Counted from the stretch's first letter, positions 18,397-26,477 are shown. The stretch: 64,000 bases of DNA from Pseudomonadota bacterium (GCA_021781815.1 JAJXWB010000017.1:16793-80792); one strand, 5' to 3'. Program-made: numbers and translations. Notes: a model not told the origin generated them from the sequence alone.

Positions 18397-19599
18397 TTAT
18401 CGCGCCGCGGCCATCGCCGCCAACGTCACGTCCTCGATCAGATCGTCTATGTCTTCCAGACCGATCGAAAGCCGCAACATCCCCTCGCCAATCCCCATCG
18501 CCGCGCGCGTCTCGGGCTTGAGCCTCTGATGCGTCGTCGTCGCGGGGTGGGTGATGAGGCTCTTGGCGTCGCCAAGATTGTTGGAAATCTTCACGACCTC
18601 CAGCGCGTTGGCGAAGCGGAAGGCGGCAGCCTTGCCGCCATCGAGCTCCAGCGCCAGAACCGTGCCGCCGCCCTTCATCTGCCGGCGGGCGAGCGCGGAC
18701 TGCGGGTGGTCGTCGCGGAATGGATAGAGCACGCGCGCGACGCCCGGCAGCCCCACGAGCGCATCGGCCACGCGCGCGGCGCTCGCCGTCTGCTGCCCGA
18801 CGCGCAGCGGCAGCGTCTCCAGACCCTTCAGCATGATCCAGGCGTTGAACGGCGACAGCGACGGTCCAGTCTGCCGCAGGATATTGTGGATCTGCCCGTC
18901 GATGATGTCGCGCGCAGCCAGAATGCAGCCGCCGAGGCAGCGGCCCTGTCCGTCGATGTGCTTTGTCGTCGAATAGACGACGACATCCGCGCCGAGATCG
19001 AACGGCTGCTGCAGCAGCGGCGTCGCAAACACGTTGTCGACCACGAGTTTTGCGCCGCCCTTGTGCGCAATCTCGGCGATGGCGGCTATGTCGAGAATTT
19101 CAAGCTGCGGATTGGTCGGGCTTTCGAGGAAGCAGACTTTTGTATTCGACTGCATCGCTGCGCGCCATTGGTCGAGGTCCGTACCGTCGACCAGCGTGGT
19201 CGCAACCCCGAAGCGCGGCAGCCATTCCTCCACGATATAGAGGCAGGAGCCGAACAGCGCGCGCGCCGCAACGACGTGATCGCCGGCGCGCACCAGGCTC
19301 ATCAGCGCCGCCGTCACCGCCGCCATGCCGCTCGCCGTGGCGCGCGCCGCTTCGGCGCCTTCGAGCAGAGCCATCCGCTCCTCGAACATGGCGACCGTCG
19401 GATTGGAAAAGCGGGAATAGACAAATCCCGGCTGCTCGCCCTTGAACCGGGCCTCGGCGGCTTCCGCCGTCTCGTAGACGAAGCCCTGCGTCAGGAACAG
19501 CGCCTCGGACGTCTCGCCGAACTGCGAGCGCATGGTTCCCCCATGCACCATCCGGGTGGCGGGCCGCAGCTTGCGGGCGGGATGTTCGGACGCGCTCAT
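18397..19599 (-). CDS. metZ: O-succinylhomoserine sulfhydrylase
   Basis: MetZ makes homocysteine directly from O-succinylhomoserine and sulfide in methionine synthesis. It is a PLP enzyme of the Cys/Met metabolism family, 400 residues. Visible elements are the segment YSRFSNPTVAMFEERMALLEG, the Asp in KLVVDNVFATPLLQQP, and the Schiff-base lysine in VVYSTTKHIDGQGRCLGG. The ATG at 19599 has a GGAG site (GCGGAGAAACC); the longer frame is rejected. A SAM-II riboswitch lies 80 bases upstream in the leader, so expression is predicted to fall when S-adenosylmethionine is plentiful. Confidence 0.95.
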   Translation of the reverse strand: MSASEHPARKLRPATRMVHGGTMRSQFGETSEALFLTQGFVYETAEAAEARFKGEQPGFVYSRFSNPTVAMFEERMALLEGAEAARATASGMAAVTAALMSLVRAGDHVVAARALFGSCLYIVEEWLPRFGVATTLVDGTDLDQWRAAMQSNTKVCFLESPTNPQLEILDIAAIAEIAHKGGAKLVVDNVFATPLLQQPFDLGADVVVYSTTKHIDGQGRCLGGCILAARDIIDGQIHNILRQTGPSLSPFNAWIMLKGLETLPLRVGQQTASAARVADALVGLPGVARVLYPFRDDHPQSALARRQMKGGGTVLALELDGGKAAAFRFANALEVVKISNNLGDAKSLITHPATTTHQRLKPETRAAMGIGEGMLRLSIGLEDIDDLIEDVTLAAMAAAR

Positions 19600-19681
19600 G
19601 GTTTCTCCGCGCAGGTGTTCCGCCGCTCGCGCCGGAACGGATTTGTGCACAGGGCAAAGCAAGGGTTTCGGTTGAAAGCCC

Positions 19682-19742
19682 CGGCCTTTTAGTCCCTTGT
19701 TTCATGTGGCGGGCAAGCCGGCCGGCTCAAATGACCACTGGC
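19682..19742 (-). ncRNA. SAM-II riboswitch (metA element) controlling metZ
   Basis: Read on the minus strand, the leader carries the SAM-II core: a P1 half GTGG, the loop TCATTTGAGCC, the segment GGCCGGCTTGC, the P1 partner GCCAC, the linker ATGAAACAA, and the pseudoknot strand ACTAAAAGGCC. The order, spacing and conserved loop agree with the alphaproteobacterial SAM-II class known upstream of metA, metX and metZ. It lies 80 bases before the metZ start; a further stem (GTTCCG with CGGAAC, plus-strand 19617-19638) between it and the gene could serve the expression platform. Confidence 0.85.
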
Positions 19743-19816
19743 GATCTCTACAGAAGGGCGGACTTGGCGTCAACGCGACGATCCGGTAGCACCTTCGGGC
19801 GGAAGGAGACAGACGG

Positions 19817-20929
19817 GTGGCGAACGAGACAGGCGCCGTTGCGCGGCGCGGCATATTGGCGGACCGTCAGATCGAGGCGCTGGCGTCGGCGGGGAACATC
19901 GTCGCGCCGCCGTTCGCGCCCGGGCAGGTTCAGCCGGCGAGCCTGGATCTCAGGATCGGCGCGCGCGCCTGGCGCATGCGGGCCAGTTTCCTGCCGGGCG
20001 GTCGCAAGGTGGCGGCGCGCGCGGAGGAGCTTGCGCTGCACGAAATCGATCTCACTGACGGCGCCGCGCTCGAAACCGATTGCGTCTATCTCTGCGAATT
20101 GCTCGAAAGCCTCGCGCTTCCAGCCGATGTCGCTGCCTCCGCCAACCCGAAATCCTCGACTGGCCGTATCGATGTATTCACCCGTGTCATTTGCGATGGC
20201 GCGCGGGAATTCGACCAGATTCCGGCGGGTTACAAGGGGCCATTGTTCGCCGAGGTGTCGCCGCGCACCTTCCCGGCGCTGGTGCGCAAGGGCTCGCGCC
20301 TGTCCCAAATCCGTTTCCGTCGCGGGCTCGCGCGTCTCGACGACGCCCAGCATCGCGCGCTGCACATGCGCGAGCGCCTCGTGACCTCGGCCGAGCCCTC
20401 GATCGCTGGCGGCGTCGCGATCTCGATCGATCTTGCCGGCTTCGACGCCTCCGGCCTCGTCGGCTGGCGCGCGAAACGCCACACCGGCCTGATCGACGTC
20501 GACAAGGCGGACGGGCAAGACGCCTATGATTTCTGGGAGCCGATCTTTGCGCGCGGACAGCGTGAACTCGTTCTCGATCCAGGCGAGTTCTATATCCTCG
20601 CTTCCAAGGAGGCCGTGCGCGTCCCAGCCGATCACGCCGCCGAGATGACGCCGTTCGATCCGCTTGTCGGCGAGTTCCGCGTTCATTACGCCGGCTTCTT
20701 CGATCCGGGTTTCGGCGCAGCCGAAGCGGGCGGGCAGGGCGCGCGCGCCGTGCTGGAAGTGCGCTCGCACGACGTGCCGTTCATTCTTGAGGACGGCCAG
20801 ACCGTCGGCCGGCTGGTTTACGAGCGCATGGCCGAAACGCCGCGCGCGCTTTATGGCGTCGACCTCGCCTCCAACTATCAGGCGCAGGGGCTGAAGCTGT
20901 CGAAACATTTTCGAACGCCGAAGCCCTGA
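19817..20929 (+). CDS. dcd: 2'-deoxycytidine 5'-triphosphate deaminase, long form
   Basis: Dcd deaminates dCTP to dUTP, feeding dTMP synthesis. This is the long alphaproteobacterial type of 370 residues, containing two dUTPase-like beta-barrel modules rather than the single one of E. coli Dcd (about 190 residues). The active-site segment SANPKSSTGRIDVFTRVI corresponds to the conserved motif 3 of the family, and LDLRIGARAWRM is the first barrel motif. The second module covers about residues 190-370. It is divergent from metZ with the SAM-II region in between. GTG at 19817 is the start, preceded by GGAAGGAGAC. Confidence 0.9.
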   Translation: MANETGAVARRGILADRQIEALASAGNIVAPPFAPGQVQPASLDLRIGARAWRMRASFLPGGRKVAARAEELALHEIDLTDGAALETDCVYLCELLESLALPADVAASANPKSSTGRIDVFTRVICDGAREFDQIPAGYKGPLFAEVSPRTFPALVRKGSRLSQIRFRRGLARLDDAQHRALHMRERLVTSAEPSIAGGVAISIDLAGFDASGLVGWRAKRHTGLIDVDKADGQDAYDFWEPIFARGQRELVLDPGEFYILASKEAVRVPADHAAEMTPFDPLVGEFRVHYAGFFDPGFGAAEAGGQGARAVLEVRSHDVPFILEDGQTVGRLVYERMAETPRALYGVDLASNYQAQGLKLSKHFRTPKP

Positions 20930-20944
20930 CCGGCCTGACGAAGT

Positions 20945-20976
20945 CGTCATGGCCGGGTTTGTCCCGACCATCCACG
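20945..20976. repeat. dispersed palindromic intergenic repeat, copy 1
   Basis: The segment contains GGCCGGG-TTTGT-CCCGACC, an imperfect hairpin flanked by CGTCAT and ATCCACG. A related, more degenerate copy in the opposite orientation is at 29522-29547. Similar short palindromic elements are common in Rhizobiales intergenic DNA. It lies between dcd and the convergent carboxymuconolactone-decarboxylase-like gene. Confidence 0.5.
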
Positions 20977-21049
20977 CCCGAGGGAGCAGCGCCCGTCCGT
21001 ATGGACGCCCGGCGCAGGGCCGGGCAGAGCGGGGCCATTCGTCCGCGCT

Positions 21050-21571
21050 TCACCGCTCCAGCGGCACGTCCAGCGAATGCAGCATGCGGCCGACACAGGC
21101 GTAGAAGGATGAGGTCAGCGCGAGTTCGACGATTTCGCCGTCCGAAAAATGCTTGCGCGCTTCCGCCATCGCCTCGGCCGAGGCGCCCGGTCCGTGCGTG
21201 ATCTCTTCGGCCAGTCGCAGCGCGATGCGCTCCTTCGTGTCGAAGGCAGGAGACGTATGGCCATCCTTCAGCGCGTCGATCTTGTCCTGTGGCAGGCCCG
21301 CCGCGCGCGCCATGTCCAGATGATGAACCCACTCATATGTCGCGCCCATGATCTGCGCGCCGCGCAATATCATCAGCTCGCGCAAGGCGCGCGGCGTCGT
21401 CGCGTCGTTGCGCAGCGGCCAGGCCATGTCGCACCAGGCCTGCAGCATGGCCCTCGAATTGCCGATCATCCTGTAGAGGTTCGGAAACGCACGGCCGCCG
21501 TCCGTAACCTCCTTGAAGATTTTCGCAAGGCGAGGATCGGAATTGTCTTCGATCAGGGGCAGATTGGGCAT
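21050..21571 (-). CDS. carboxymuconolactone decarboxylase (AhpD-like) family protein
   Basis: This 173-residue all-helical protein matches the carboxymuconolactone decarboxylase family (core around residues 40-130: LRELMILRGAQIMGATYEWVHH). Family members include gamma-carboxymuconolactone decarboxylase of the protocatechuate pathway and AhpD-type peroxidase partners. The CxxC pair of AhpD is absent here, which argues against a disulfide reductase role. It is the last gene of a minus-strand operon that begins with an SsuABC-like importer and includes an SDR, so it probably acts on an imported carbon compound. The precise reaction is unknown. Confidence 0.8.
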   Translation of the reverse strand: MPNLPLIEDNSDPRLAKIFKEVTDGGRAFPNLYRMIGNSRAMLQAWCDMAWPLRNDATTPRALRELMILRGAQIMGATYEWVHHLDMARAAGLPQDKIDALKDGHTSPAFDTKERIALRLAEEITHGPGASAEAMAEARKHFSDGEIVELALTSSFYACVGRMLHSLDVPLER

Positions 21572-21602
21572 GGGGCCTCGATTGGAAAAATTGAGATGCT
21601 CG

Positions 21603-22424
21603 TCATTTGACCGGCGCCGGCGCGCCGGCGACAGCCGTTATGCCGGCGTCGATTGGCAGCACGACTCCAGTCACCCAGCGCGCGTCGTCGGAGGCAAGAT
21701 AGAGCACGCCGCCGCCGACGTCCCATCCTGAGCCCTCGGTCTGAAGAACGGAGCGCATGCGCCGCGCCTCACGCACCTCCTCGCTCATGCCGGCGGCAAA
21801 AACCATCGGCGTGTAGACCATGCCCGGGCAGATGCAATTGACGCGGATCTTGTCCCGGCCGTGATGGTGCGCCATCGCGCGCGTCATGTTGACGACCGCG
21901 CCCTTCGAAGTCGGATAGAGCAGATTGGCGATGCCGCCGCGCAAGCCTGCCACCGACGAGATATTGATGATCGATCCGCCGCCCGCATTGATCATTTCGG
22001 GAATTGCGTATTTGGACATAAGCATCATCGACGTGACGTTGACGAGAAGTCCCTGGTTCCAGTCATCGAGATCGACCTCGACCGCAGTGCCTTTCGGACC
22101 GCCAATCCCGACATTGTTGACGAGGATGTCCATGCGGCCCCAGCGCGCGACGCCGCTGCGCACGATCCGTTCGCAATCCTCGGGTTTGGTCACGTCGGCG
22201 ACGACGACGACCGCTTCGCCGCCCTCGGCCTCGATCATGTCGCGCGTTCGGGCGGCCCAGTCCTCGTTCCTGTCGACGAGAACAACGCGCGCGCCGTTGC
22301 GTGCGAGCAGGATCGACGCCGCGCGGCCGTTGCCGATGCCGTCCGCGCGCGACCCCGCTCCGGTGACGATCGCCACGCGATTCTTCAGCCGGTCATTTCC
22401 GCGTCCGTAAGCCTCGCCGTCCAC
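21603..22424 (-). CDS. short-chain dehydrogenase/reductase
   Basis: This is a classical SDR oxidoreductase of 273 residues. It has the Rossmann motif TGAGSRADGIG (with a small insertion compared with TGxxxGIG), the NNVGIGG structural motif, catalytic Ser in INISSVAG, and the YxxxK pair in LLYPTSKGAVVNMTRA. The C-terminus VLPIDAGITAVAG is typical. The start is set at the GTG at 22424, preceded by GGGAGAG; the in-frame ATG at 22505 would add 27 residues with no SDR character. It lies between the importer ATPase and the decarboxylase-like gene. The substrate is unknown. Confidence 0.85.
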   Translation of the reverse strand: MDGEAYGRGNDRLKNRVAIVTGAGSRADGIGNGRAASILLARNGARVVLVDRNEDWAARTRDMIEAEGGEAVVVVADVTKPEDCERIVRSGVARWGRMDILVNNVGIGGPKGTAVEVDLDDWNQGLLVNVTSMMLMSKYAIPEMINAGGGSIINISSVAGLRGGIANLLYPTSKGAVVNMTRAMAHHHGRDKIRVNCICPGMVYTPMVFAAGMSEEVREARRMRSVLQTEGSGWDVGGGVLYLASDDARWVTGVVLPIDAGITAVAGAPAPVK

Positions 22425-22479
22425 GTTTCTCTCCCAGGTTGCTTCGACCTGTCGATGATGCGTGAAATCCGCGCGCGGA

Positions 22480-22590
22480 TCATCCAGAATCTGCAGATGC
22501 TCCATCCGTCCGTCGTCGCCCGTTTCGTGCGCCGCGCGCCTGCCGGCCGCCGGCGTTCCAGCCGTCGAAATCGAAGGTGAACAGGCTCAT
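22480..22590 (-). CDS. possible 36-residue peptide between ABC ATPase and SDR
   Basis: An ATG at 22590 overlaps the stop of the ABC ATPase gene (ATGA) and opens a short frame beginning MSLFTFDFDGWNAGG and ending in an Arg-rich tail. The coupling to the upstream stop makes translation plausible. The first 15 residues look protein-like, but the tail resembles random GC-rich sequence. It could also be a relic of a larger gene disrupted by a frameshift, as the SDR frame stays open through the same region. I do not recognise it. Confidence 0.25.
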   Translation of the reverse strand: MSLFTFDFDGWNAGGRQARGARNGRRRTDGASADSG

Positions 22591-23330
22591 TGCGCGAGCG
22601 CCCCCTGCACCTTGCGCGCCGCCGTCCGCAGCCGCGCCGCCTCGCTCTCTGTCATTTTCGTGCGGGGTGTTTCGACATGCAGCGCCTCGACGACATGCGT
22701 CGGCCGCGCCGCCAGCAGGAAGATGCGGTCGGCAAGATAGATCGCCTCGTCGAGATCGTGCGTCACGATGAGGGTTGTCACACCGCGGGATTCGACGAGT
22801 TCGGCGATCTCCTCGCGCAATCTGAGCGCCAGCGTCGCATCGAGCGAAACGAATGGCTCGTCCAGCAGCAGCAGGTCCGGCTCGAACGCGAGCGCGCGCG
22901 CGATGGCGACCCTGCGGGCGAGTCCCAACGACAGTTCTCCGGGAAAATGCGTGCGATGCGCCGACAGCCCGAGTGTGACGAACAGCGCGCCGATGTCGGC
23001 GGAGTCCGCGTCCGGCGCGGCGATGCGCACATTGTCCTCGACGCTGCGCCAGGGCAGCAGCCGCGGTTCCTGGAACACCATGCCGAGCTTTCCATGCGCG
23101 GGCAGGGCGACGCGGCCGCGGAAATCGCGATCGAGCCCCGCGATGATGCGCAGCAGGGTCGTCTTGCCGCAACCCGACGGGCCGACGATCGCGCCGACTT
23201 CCCCTGCGCCGAGCGTCAGCGAAAGGCCGGCGATGACAGTCTGCGCGCCGCCGCCGACAGCCCGAAAACATTTGTCGTCGATCGCAATTTCAAGCCGTGC
23301 GGGGCCGCCAGCGGGAGACGCGTCGTTCAA
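22587..23330 (-). CDS. ABC importer ATP-binding protein, SsuB/TauB type
   Basis: This 247-residue ATPase powers an importer of the nitrate/sulfonate/taurine class. Walker A is GPSGCGKTTLLRI, the Q-loop is MVFQEPRLLPWRSVEDNV, the signature is the divergent LSLGLARRVAIARAL (LSLGL rather than LSGGQ), Walker B is LLLLDEPFVSLDA, and the switch His is in IVTHDLDEAIYLADR. The TTG at 23330 is the likely start because the frame above it overlaps the permease gene and is not protein-like; it still overlaps the permease end by 41 bases. The substrate is unknown. Confidence 0.88.
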   Translation of the reverse strand: MNDASPAGGPARLEIAIDDKCFRAVGGGAQTVIAGLSLTLGAGEVGAIVGPSGCGKTTLLRIIAGLDRDFRGRVALPAHGKLGMVFQEPRLLPWRSVEDNVRIAAPDADSADIGALFVTLGLSAHRTHFPGELSLGLARRVAIARALAFEPDLLLLDEPFVSLDATLALRLREEIAELVESRGVTTLIVTHDLDEAIYLADRIFLLAARPTHVVEALHVETPRTKMTESEAARLRTAARKVQGALAQ

Positions 23331-24027
23331 TCTTTTGCACCAGCAGGGTTTCGATCGCCAGCATGACGCAGACGAAGGGCAGCGTATAGGCGAGCAGCAA
23401 TTTGACGTCGAACAGTTGAAAGGCTGTGCCGATCTCGAAGCCGACGCCATTCGGGCGGCCCATGAATTCGACCACCAGAACGATCTTCCAGACGAGCGAG
23501 AGCCCCGAGCGCATCGCCGCCGCGAGCCAGGGCGCGAGCTGCGGCAGGATGACGTGCCGCAGCCGCGTCGCAAGCGGCATGCGGAAGGCCAGAGCCATTT
23601 CGTCGAGCCCGGCGTCGAGCGCGCGCGCGCCTTCGCGCATCGTGACGATGGTGTTCGGCAGCTTGTTGAGCGCGACGGCGCCGATCGCGGCGGCCTCCGT
23701 CAGGCCCGCCCAGATATAGGCGAGCACGATGATGACCAGCGCCGGCAGGTTGAGCAGTACGACGACCCAGGGGTCGGCGAAATCGTCGAAGGCGCGCTTG
23801 CGCCCCATCGCCACGCCGAGGACCGAGCCCAGGATCATCGCCAGCGCAAAGGCCGCGATGACCCGCAGCAGCGTCGCGCCGAGGTTGGAAAGCAGCGCGC
23901 CTGACTGCGCTTCCGCCGCAACGGCTGTGAAGACCGCCATAGGCGCGGGAAGGTAGCGCGCCGAGGCGCCGAGCGACGCGAATTGCCAGGCGAGCAGCAG
24001 AACCAGCAGCGAGACGATGCGCGCCAT
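23290..24027 (-). CDS. ABC importer permease, SsuC/TauC type
   Basis: This 245-residue inner-membrane permease belongs to the BPD-transport family for sulfonates, taurine, nitrate or aromatic-derived substrates. It has about six transmembrane segments and the cytoplasmic coupling loop EMALAFRMPLATRLRHVILP that docks on the ATPase. It begins 2 bases after the binding-protein gene and overlaps the ATPase gene. Gene order binding protein, permease, ATPase is typical. Confidence 0.9.
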   Translation of the reverse strand: MARIVSLLVLLLAWQFASLGASARYLPAPMAVFTAVAAEAQSGALLSNLGATLLRVIAAFALAMILGSVLGVAMGRKRAFDDFADPWVVVLLNLPALVIIVLAYIWAGLTEAAAIGAVALNKLPNTIVTMREGARALDAGLDEMALAFRMPLATRLRHVILPQLAPWLAAAMRSGLSLVWKIVLVVEFMGRPNGVGFEIGTAFQLFDVKLLLAYTLPFVCVMLAIETLLVQKIERRVSRWRPRTA

Positions 24028-24029
24028 GC

Positions 24030-25034
24030 TCAGCCGCCGCGCCAGAATACGCCGGGCGGCAAGTCCTTCGACGGGCCTACCAGCGCCTCGCCGCCGACGT
24101 CAGACAGCAGCTTGTAGAGCGCGCGTGCGTCTTTTTCCTCGGCCTCCACGCCGCGTCGCGGTATGCCCTCGGCGTAGCGCTTGCGGTAGATGGCCTGGGT
24201 CGCAGCGTCCTTCGCCCCTGTCAGCGGCGCGACGATGGCCCAGGCTTCGTCCGACGAGGCGATGAGATCCTTGGCCTTGTCGGTCATCGCAAAGAAGCGC
24301 TTCAGCGCATCGGCGTTCTTTGCCGCCCAGGCCTCGTCGAACACGTAGCCGGTCACGACCGGCGCGCCGGCTGCGCCGAGACCGCGCTCGATGTCGAGCA
24401 TGTCGATCGCCCGCCTGAGCCCGCGTCCTTCGAGGTCCGCGCAGAAGTTCCAGAATTCCAGGACGGCGTCGAGTTCGCCCTGCGCGGCCTTTTCGGCGAT
24501 CAGCGGCGGCGCGCCATAGACGATTGTCGCCTGCCTCTTGAGGTCGACGCCCGTCCCCAATGCCGCGGCCTGAAGAAGAAGCCAGCTCTTGTCGAGTGGA
24601 CCGCCAGCGATGCCGAGTCTTTTGCCTGCGAGATCGGCGAGCGCATGAATGGCAGAATCCCTGGCGACCATGACGGCGCCGATCCCCGTCGAATAGGGCC
24701 GCAGCGTCAGTGTCGCGCCGAGGCTGCGTTCGCGCGACACCCACAGCCAGTCCGAGACGATCACATCCGCCGATCGGCCGGAAATGGCGATCTTGCCCAT
24801 GTCGGTCGAAGCGAGTTCGACAATGTCGAGGTCGAGGCCAGCTTGCTTGTCGAGTTCCTTCGCCTTGATGACAGCCAATTCCCAGGCGACCGTCCCGGTC
24901 TTCTGGATGGCGAGGCGGATGTGGTCGCCTGCTGCGGCGGGAACCTGCAGCGCAGGTATGAGACAAAACGCCGCAAGCAGGCGCATCGCGCCCCATCGCG
25001 CCACCAGCCTGCCAAACGCCTTGGCCTCCGCCAT
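24030..25034 (-). CDS. ABC importer periplasmic binding protein, SsuA/THI5-like
   Basis: This 334-residue exported protein binds the substrate of the adjacent importer. A signal peptide is visible (hydrophobic stretch MRLLAAFCLIPALQVPAAAG, residues 17-36, after a long N-region). The body follows the NMT1/SsuA/THI5 fold, with LAIQKTGTVAWELAVIKAKE near the start and a GVDLKRQATIVYGAPPLIAE region in the second lobe. A GGGAGGA site supports the ATG at 25034. Related proteins bind sulfonates, nitrate, pyrimidines or aromatic acids; the ligand here cannot be predicted. It is divergent from the cytochrome c gene. Confidence 0.87.
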   Translation of the reverse strand: MAEAKAFGRLVARWGAMRLLAAFCLIPALQVPAAAGDHIRLAIQKTGTVAWELAVIKAKELDKQAGLDLDIVELASTDMGKIAISGRSADVIVSDWLWVSRERSLGATLTLRPYSTGIGAVMVARDSAIHALADLAGKRLGIAGGPLDKSWLLLQAAALGTGVDLKRQATIVYGAPPLIAEKAAQGELDAVLEFWNFCADLEGRGLRRAIDMLDIERGLGAAGAPVVTGYVFDEAWAAKNADALKRFFAMTDKAKDLIASSDEAWAIVAPLTGAKDAATQAIYRKRYAEGIPRRGVEAEEKDARALYKLLSDVGGEALVGPSKDLPPGVFWRGG

Positions 25035-25084
25035 TTCCGGTCCTCCCAAGGTCGGAGCGGCCTCCGGCCAGCGCCTGTTGAAAT

Positions 25085-25098
25085 TTGACCCTTATCAA
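25085..25098 (+). promoter_or_regulatory. FNR/FixK-type box upstream of cytochrome c2 gene
   Basis: TTGAC-CCTT-ATCAA matches 9 of 10 conserved positions of the FNR/FixK/Anr dyad TTGAT-N4-ATCAA, flanked by further T and A. It is about 90 bases upstream of the cytochrome start and 50 bases from the divergent binding-protein gene. Low-oxygen control of the cytochrome is the simplest reading. Confidence 0.55.
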
Positions 25099-25187
25099 AG
25101 CATATACGGCCGCCTCATCCGGACGAAACACGACCTTCGGGCGCCGCGCGCGTCTCTCGTCCGGTGACCGAGACGAAAGGATCCAAG

Positions 25188-25580
25188 ATGAAATTTGTTG
25201 CTGCACTTGCCATCGGCCTTGGTTTCGCCGCCGCCGCCGCTCCCGCCATGGCCGCCGGCGACGCCGCCGCTGGTGAAAAGGTTTTCATGAAGTGCAAGGT
25301 CTGCCATCAGGTCGGCGAAAACGCCAAGAACGCGGTCGGCCCGATCCTGAACGGATTGCCGGGACGCCATTCCGGCGCGGTCGAGGGCTACAACTACTCG
25401 GACGCCAACAAGAACTCCGGCGTGACCTGGGACGAGGCCACCTTCAAGGAATATATCACAAACCCGAAGGCCAAGATCCCCGGCACCAAGATGGTGTTCG
25501 CCGGTCTGCCCAACGCTCAGGACCGCGACGACATCTGGGCCTACCTCAGCCAGTTCAGCGCCGACGGCAAGAAGAAGTAA
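25188..25580 (+). CDS. class I cytochrome c, c2-like
   Basis: This 130-residue periplasmic electron carrier has a signal peptide (residues 1-22, MKFVAALAIGLGFAAAAAPA), the heme-binding CKVCH motif, and the distal Met ligand in the PGTKMVFAGL segment typical of mitochondrial-type cytochrome c2. Such proteins shuttle electrons between the bc1 complex or periplasmic dehydrogenases and terminal oxidases or photosynthetic reaction centres. The ATG at 25188 is chosen because it begins the signal peptide and has a GAAAGGA site. Its position beside PQQ-linked genes suggests, without proving, that it accepts electrons from a PQQ dehydrogenase. Confidence 0.92.
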   Translation: MKFVAALAIGLGFAAAAAPAMAAGDAAAGEKVFMKCKVCHQVGENAKNAVGPILNGLPGRHSGAVEGYNYSDANKNSGVTWDEATFKEYITNPKAKIPGTKMVFAGLPNAQDRDDIWAYLSQFSADGKKK

Positions 25581-25601
25581 TCGCGTCGCCACGAAACACA
25601 C

Positions 25602-25630
25602 AAAACCCCGCCTCTCCGGCGGGGTTTTTT
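25602..25630. terminator. bidirectional rho-independent terminator
   Basis: An 11-pair stem AAAACCCCGCC/GGCGGGGTTTT with a TCTCC loop is followed by a run of six Ts on the plus strand and A-run on the other side. It lies between the cytochrome gene and the convergent ABC permease and probably ends both transcripts. Confidence 0.9.
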
Positions 25631-25631
25631 G

Positions 25632-26477
25632 TCACTGCGCCTTGCGCGTCAGCATGCCGCGCGAGGGATCGTAGGCGAGGATGGCGCCGCCGAGAAACAC
25701 GACCGTGCAGCCCAGCACGACGCTGAACGACAGCGGATCGAACTTTTCGTAGAAGGAAAATCGGATCAGTTCGACTGCGTGTGTGAACGGGTTCGCCTGA
25801 CAGATCCAATAGAGATACGGGCTGGATTCCTGCACGCGCCAGAGCGGGTAGAGCGCCGACGAGGCGAAAAACATCGGGAAAATCACGAAATTCATGACGC
25901 CTGCGAAATTCTCCAGTTGTCTGATGAGAGACGACAGCAGCATGCCGAGCGCGCCGAGCATGAGGCCAACAAGGATCAGCGCGGGCAGGACGGTCAGATA
26001 GCCCCGGAGCGTCGGCGGCTCGATCTCCCAGAACCAGGCGATGGCGAGATAGGCATAGACCTGCAGCACCGATACGGCCGCCCCCGCCACGAGTTTTGAC
26101 GCGAGCACGAACCAGCGCGGCAGCGGACTGATGAGCAACGTGCGCATGTTACCCATCTCGCGATCATAAACCATCGACAGCGACGACTGCATTCCATTGA
26201 AAAGCTGGATCATCGCCATCAGCCCGGGCGTAATGTAGACCTCATAAAGCACATAGGTCTCGTAGGGCGGGATGATCGAAATCCCCAGCACCTGCCGGAA
26301 TCCGGCGGCGAAGATGAAAAGCCAGACCAGCGGCCGCACGAGCGCGGAGACGAACCGCTCGCGCTGATGGACGAAGCGCAGCGCCTCGCGCCAGACGATC
26401 CCATAAAGGCATACGGCGTATTGCCGCGCCGCAAATCCGCGCGGCGGCGCGTCGGGGGGCAGCGTAACGTCGCTCAT
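25632..26477 (-). CDS. ABC-2 type permease of PQQ-associated transporter
   Basis: This 281-residue inner-membrane protein is an ABC-2 (NodJ/DrrB-like) permease with six transmembrane segments; the family motif region around NPFTHAVELIRF is near residue 230. In many methylotrophs and alcohol oxidisers such a permease is encoded with the TIGR03864-type ATPase and a PQQ-associated binding protein, and lut genes of Methylorubrum have similar composition. The export-type architecture combined with a periplasmic binding protein is unusual. It overlaps the ATPase gene by 4 bases and forms an operon with it. Confidence 0.85.
   Translation of the reverse strand: MSDVTLPPDAPPRGFAARQYAVCLYGIVWREALRFVHQRERFVSALVRPLVWLFIFAAGFRQVLGISIIPPYETYVLYEVYITPGLMAMIQLFNGMQSSLSMVYDREMGNMRTLLISPLPRWFVLASKLVAGAAVSVLQVYAYLAIAWFWEIEPPTLRGYLTVLPALILVGLMLGALGMLLSSLIRQLENFAGVMNFVIFPMFFASSALYPLWRVQESSPYLYWICQANPFTHAVELIRFSFYEKFDPLSFSVVLGCTVVFLGGAILAYDPSRGMLTRKAQ

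Noticed and set aside
24030..25034. The SsuA-like binding protein as a lanthanide or PQQ transporter because of its neighbours
   Set aside because: It is on a separate operon with an SDR and a decarboxylase-like gene and is separated from the PQQ block by the cytochrome gene; no specific motif supports that role.
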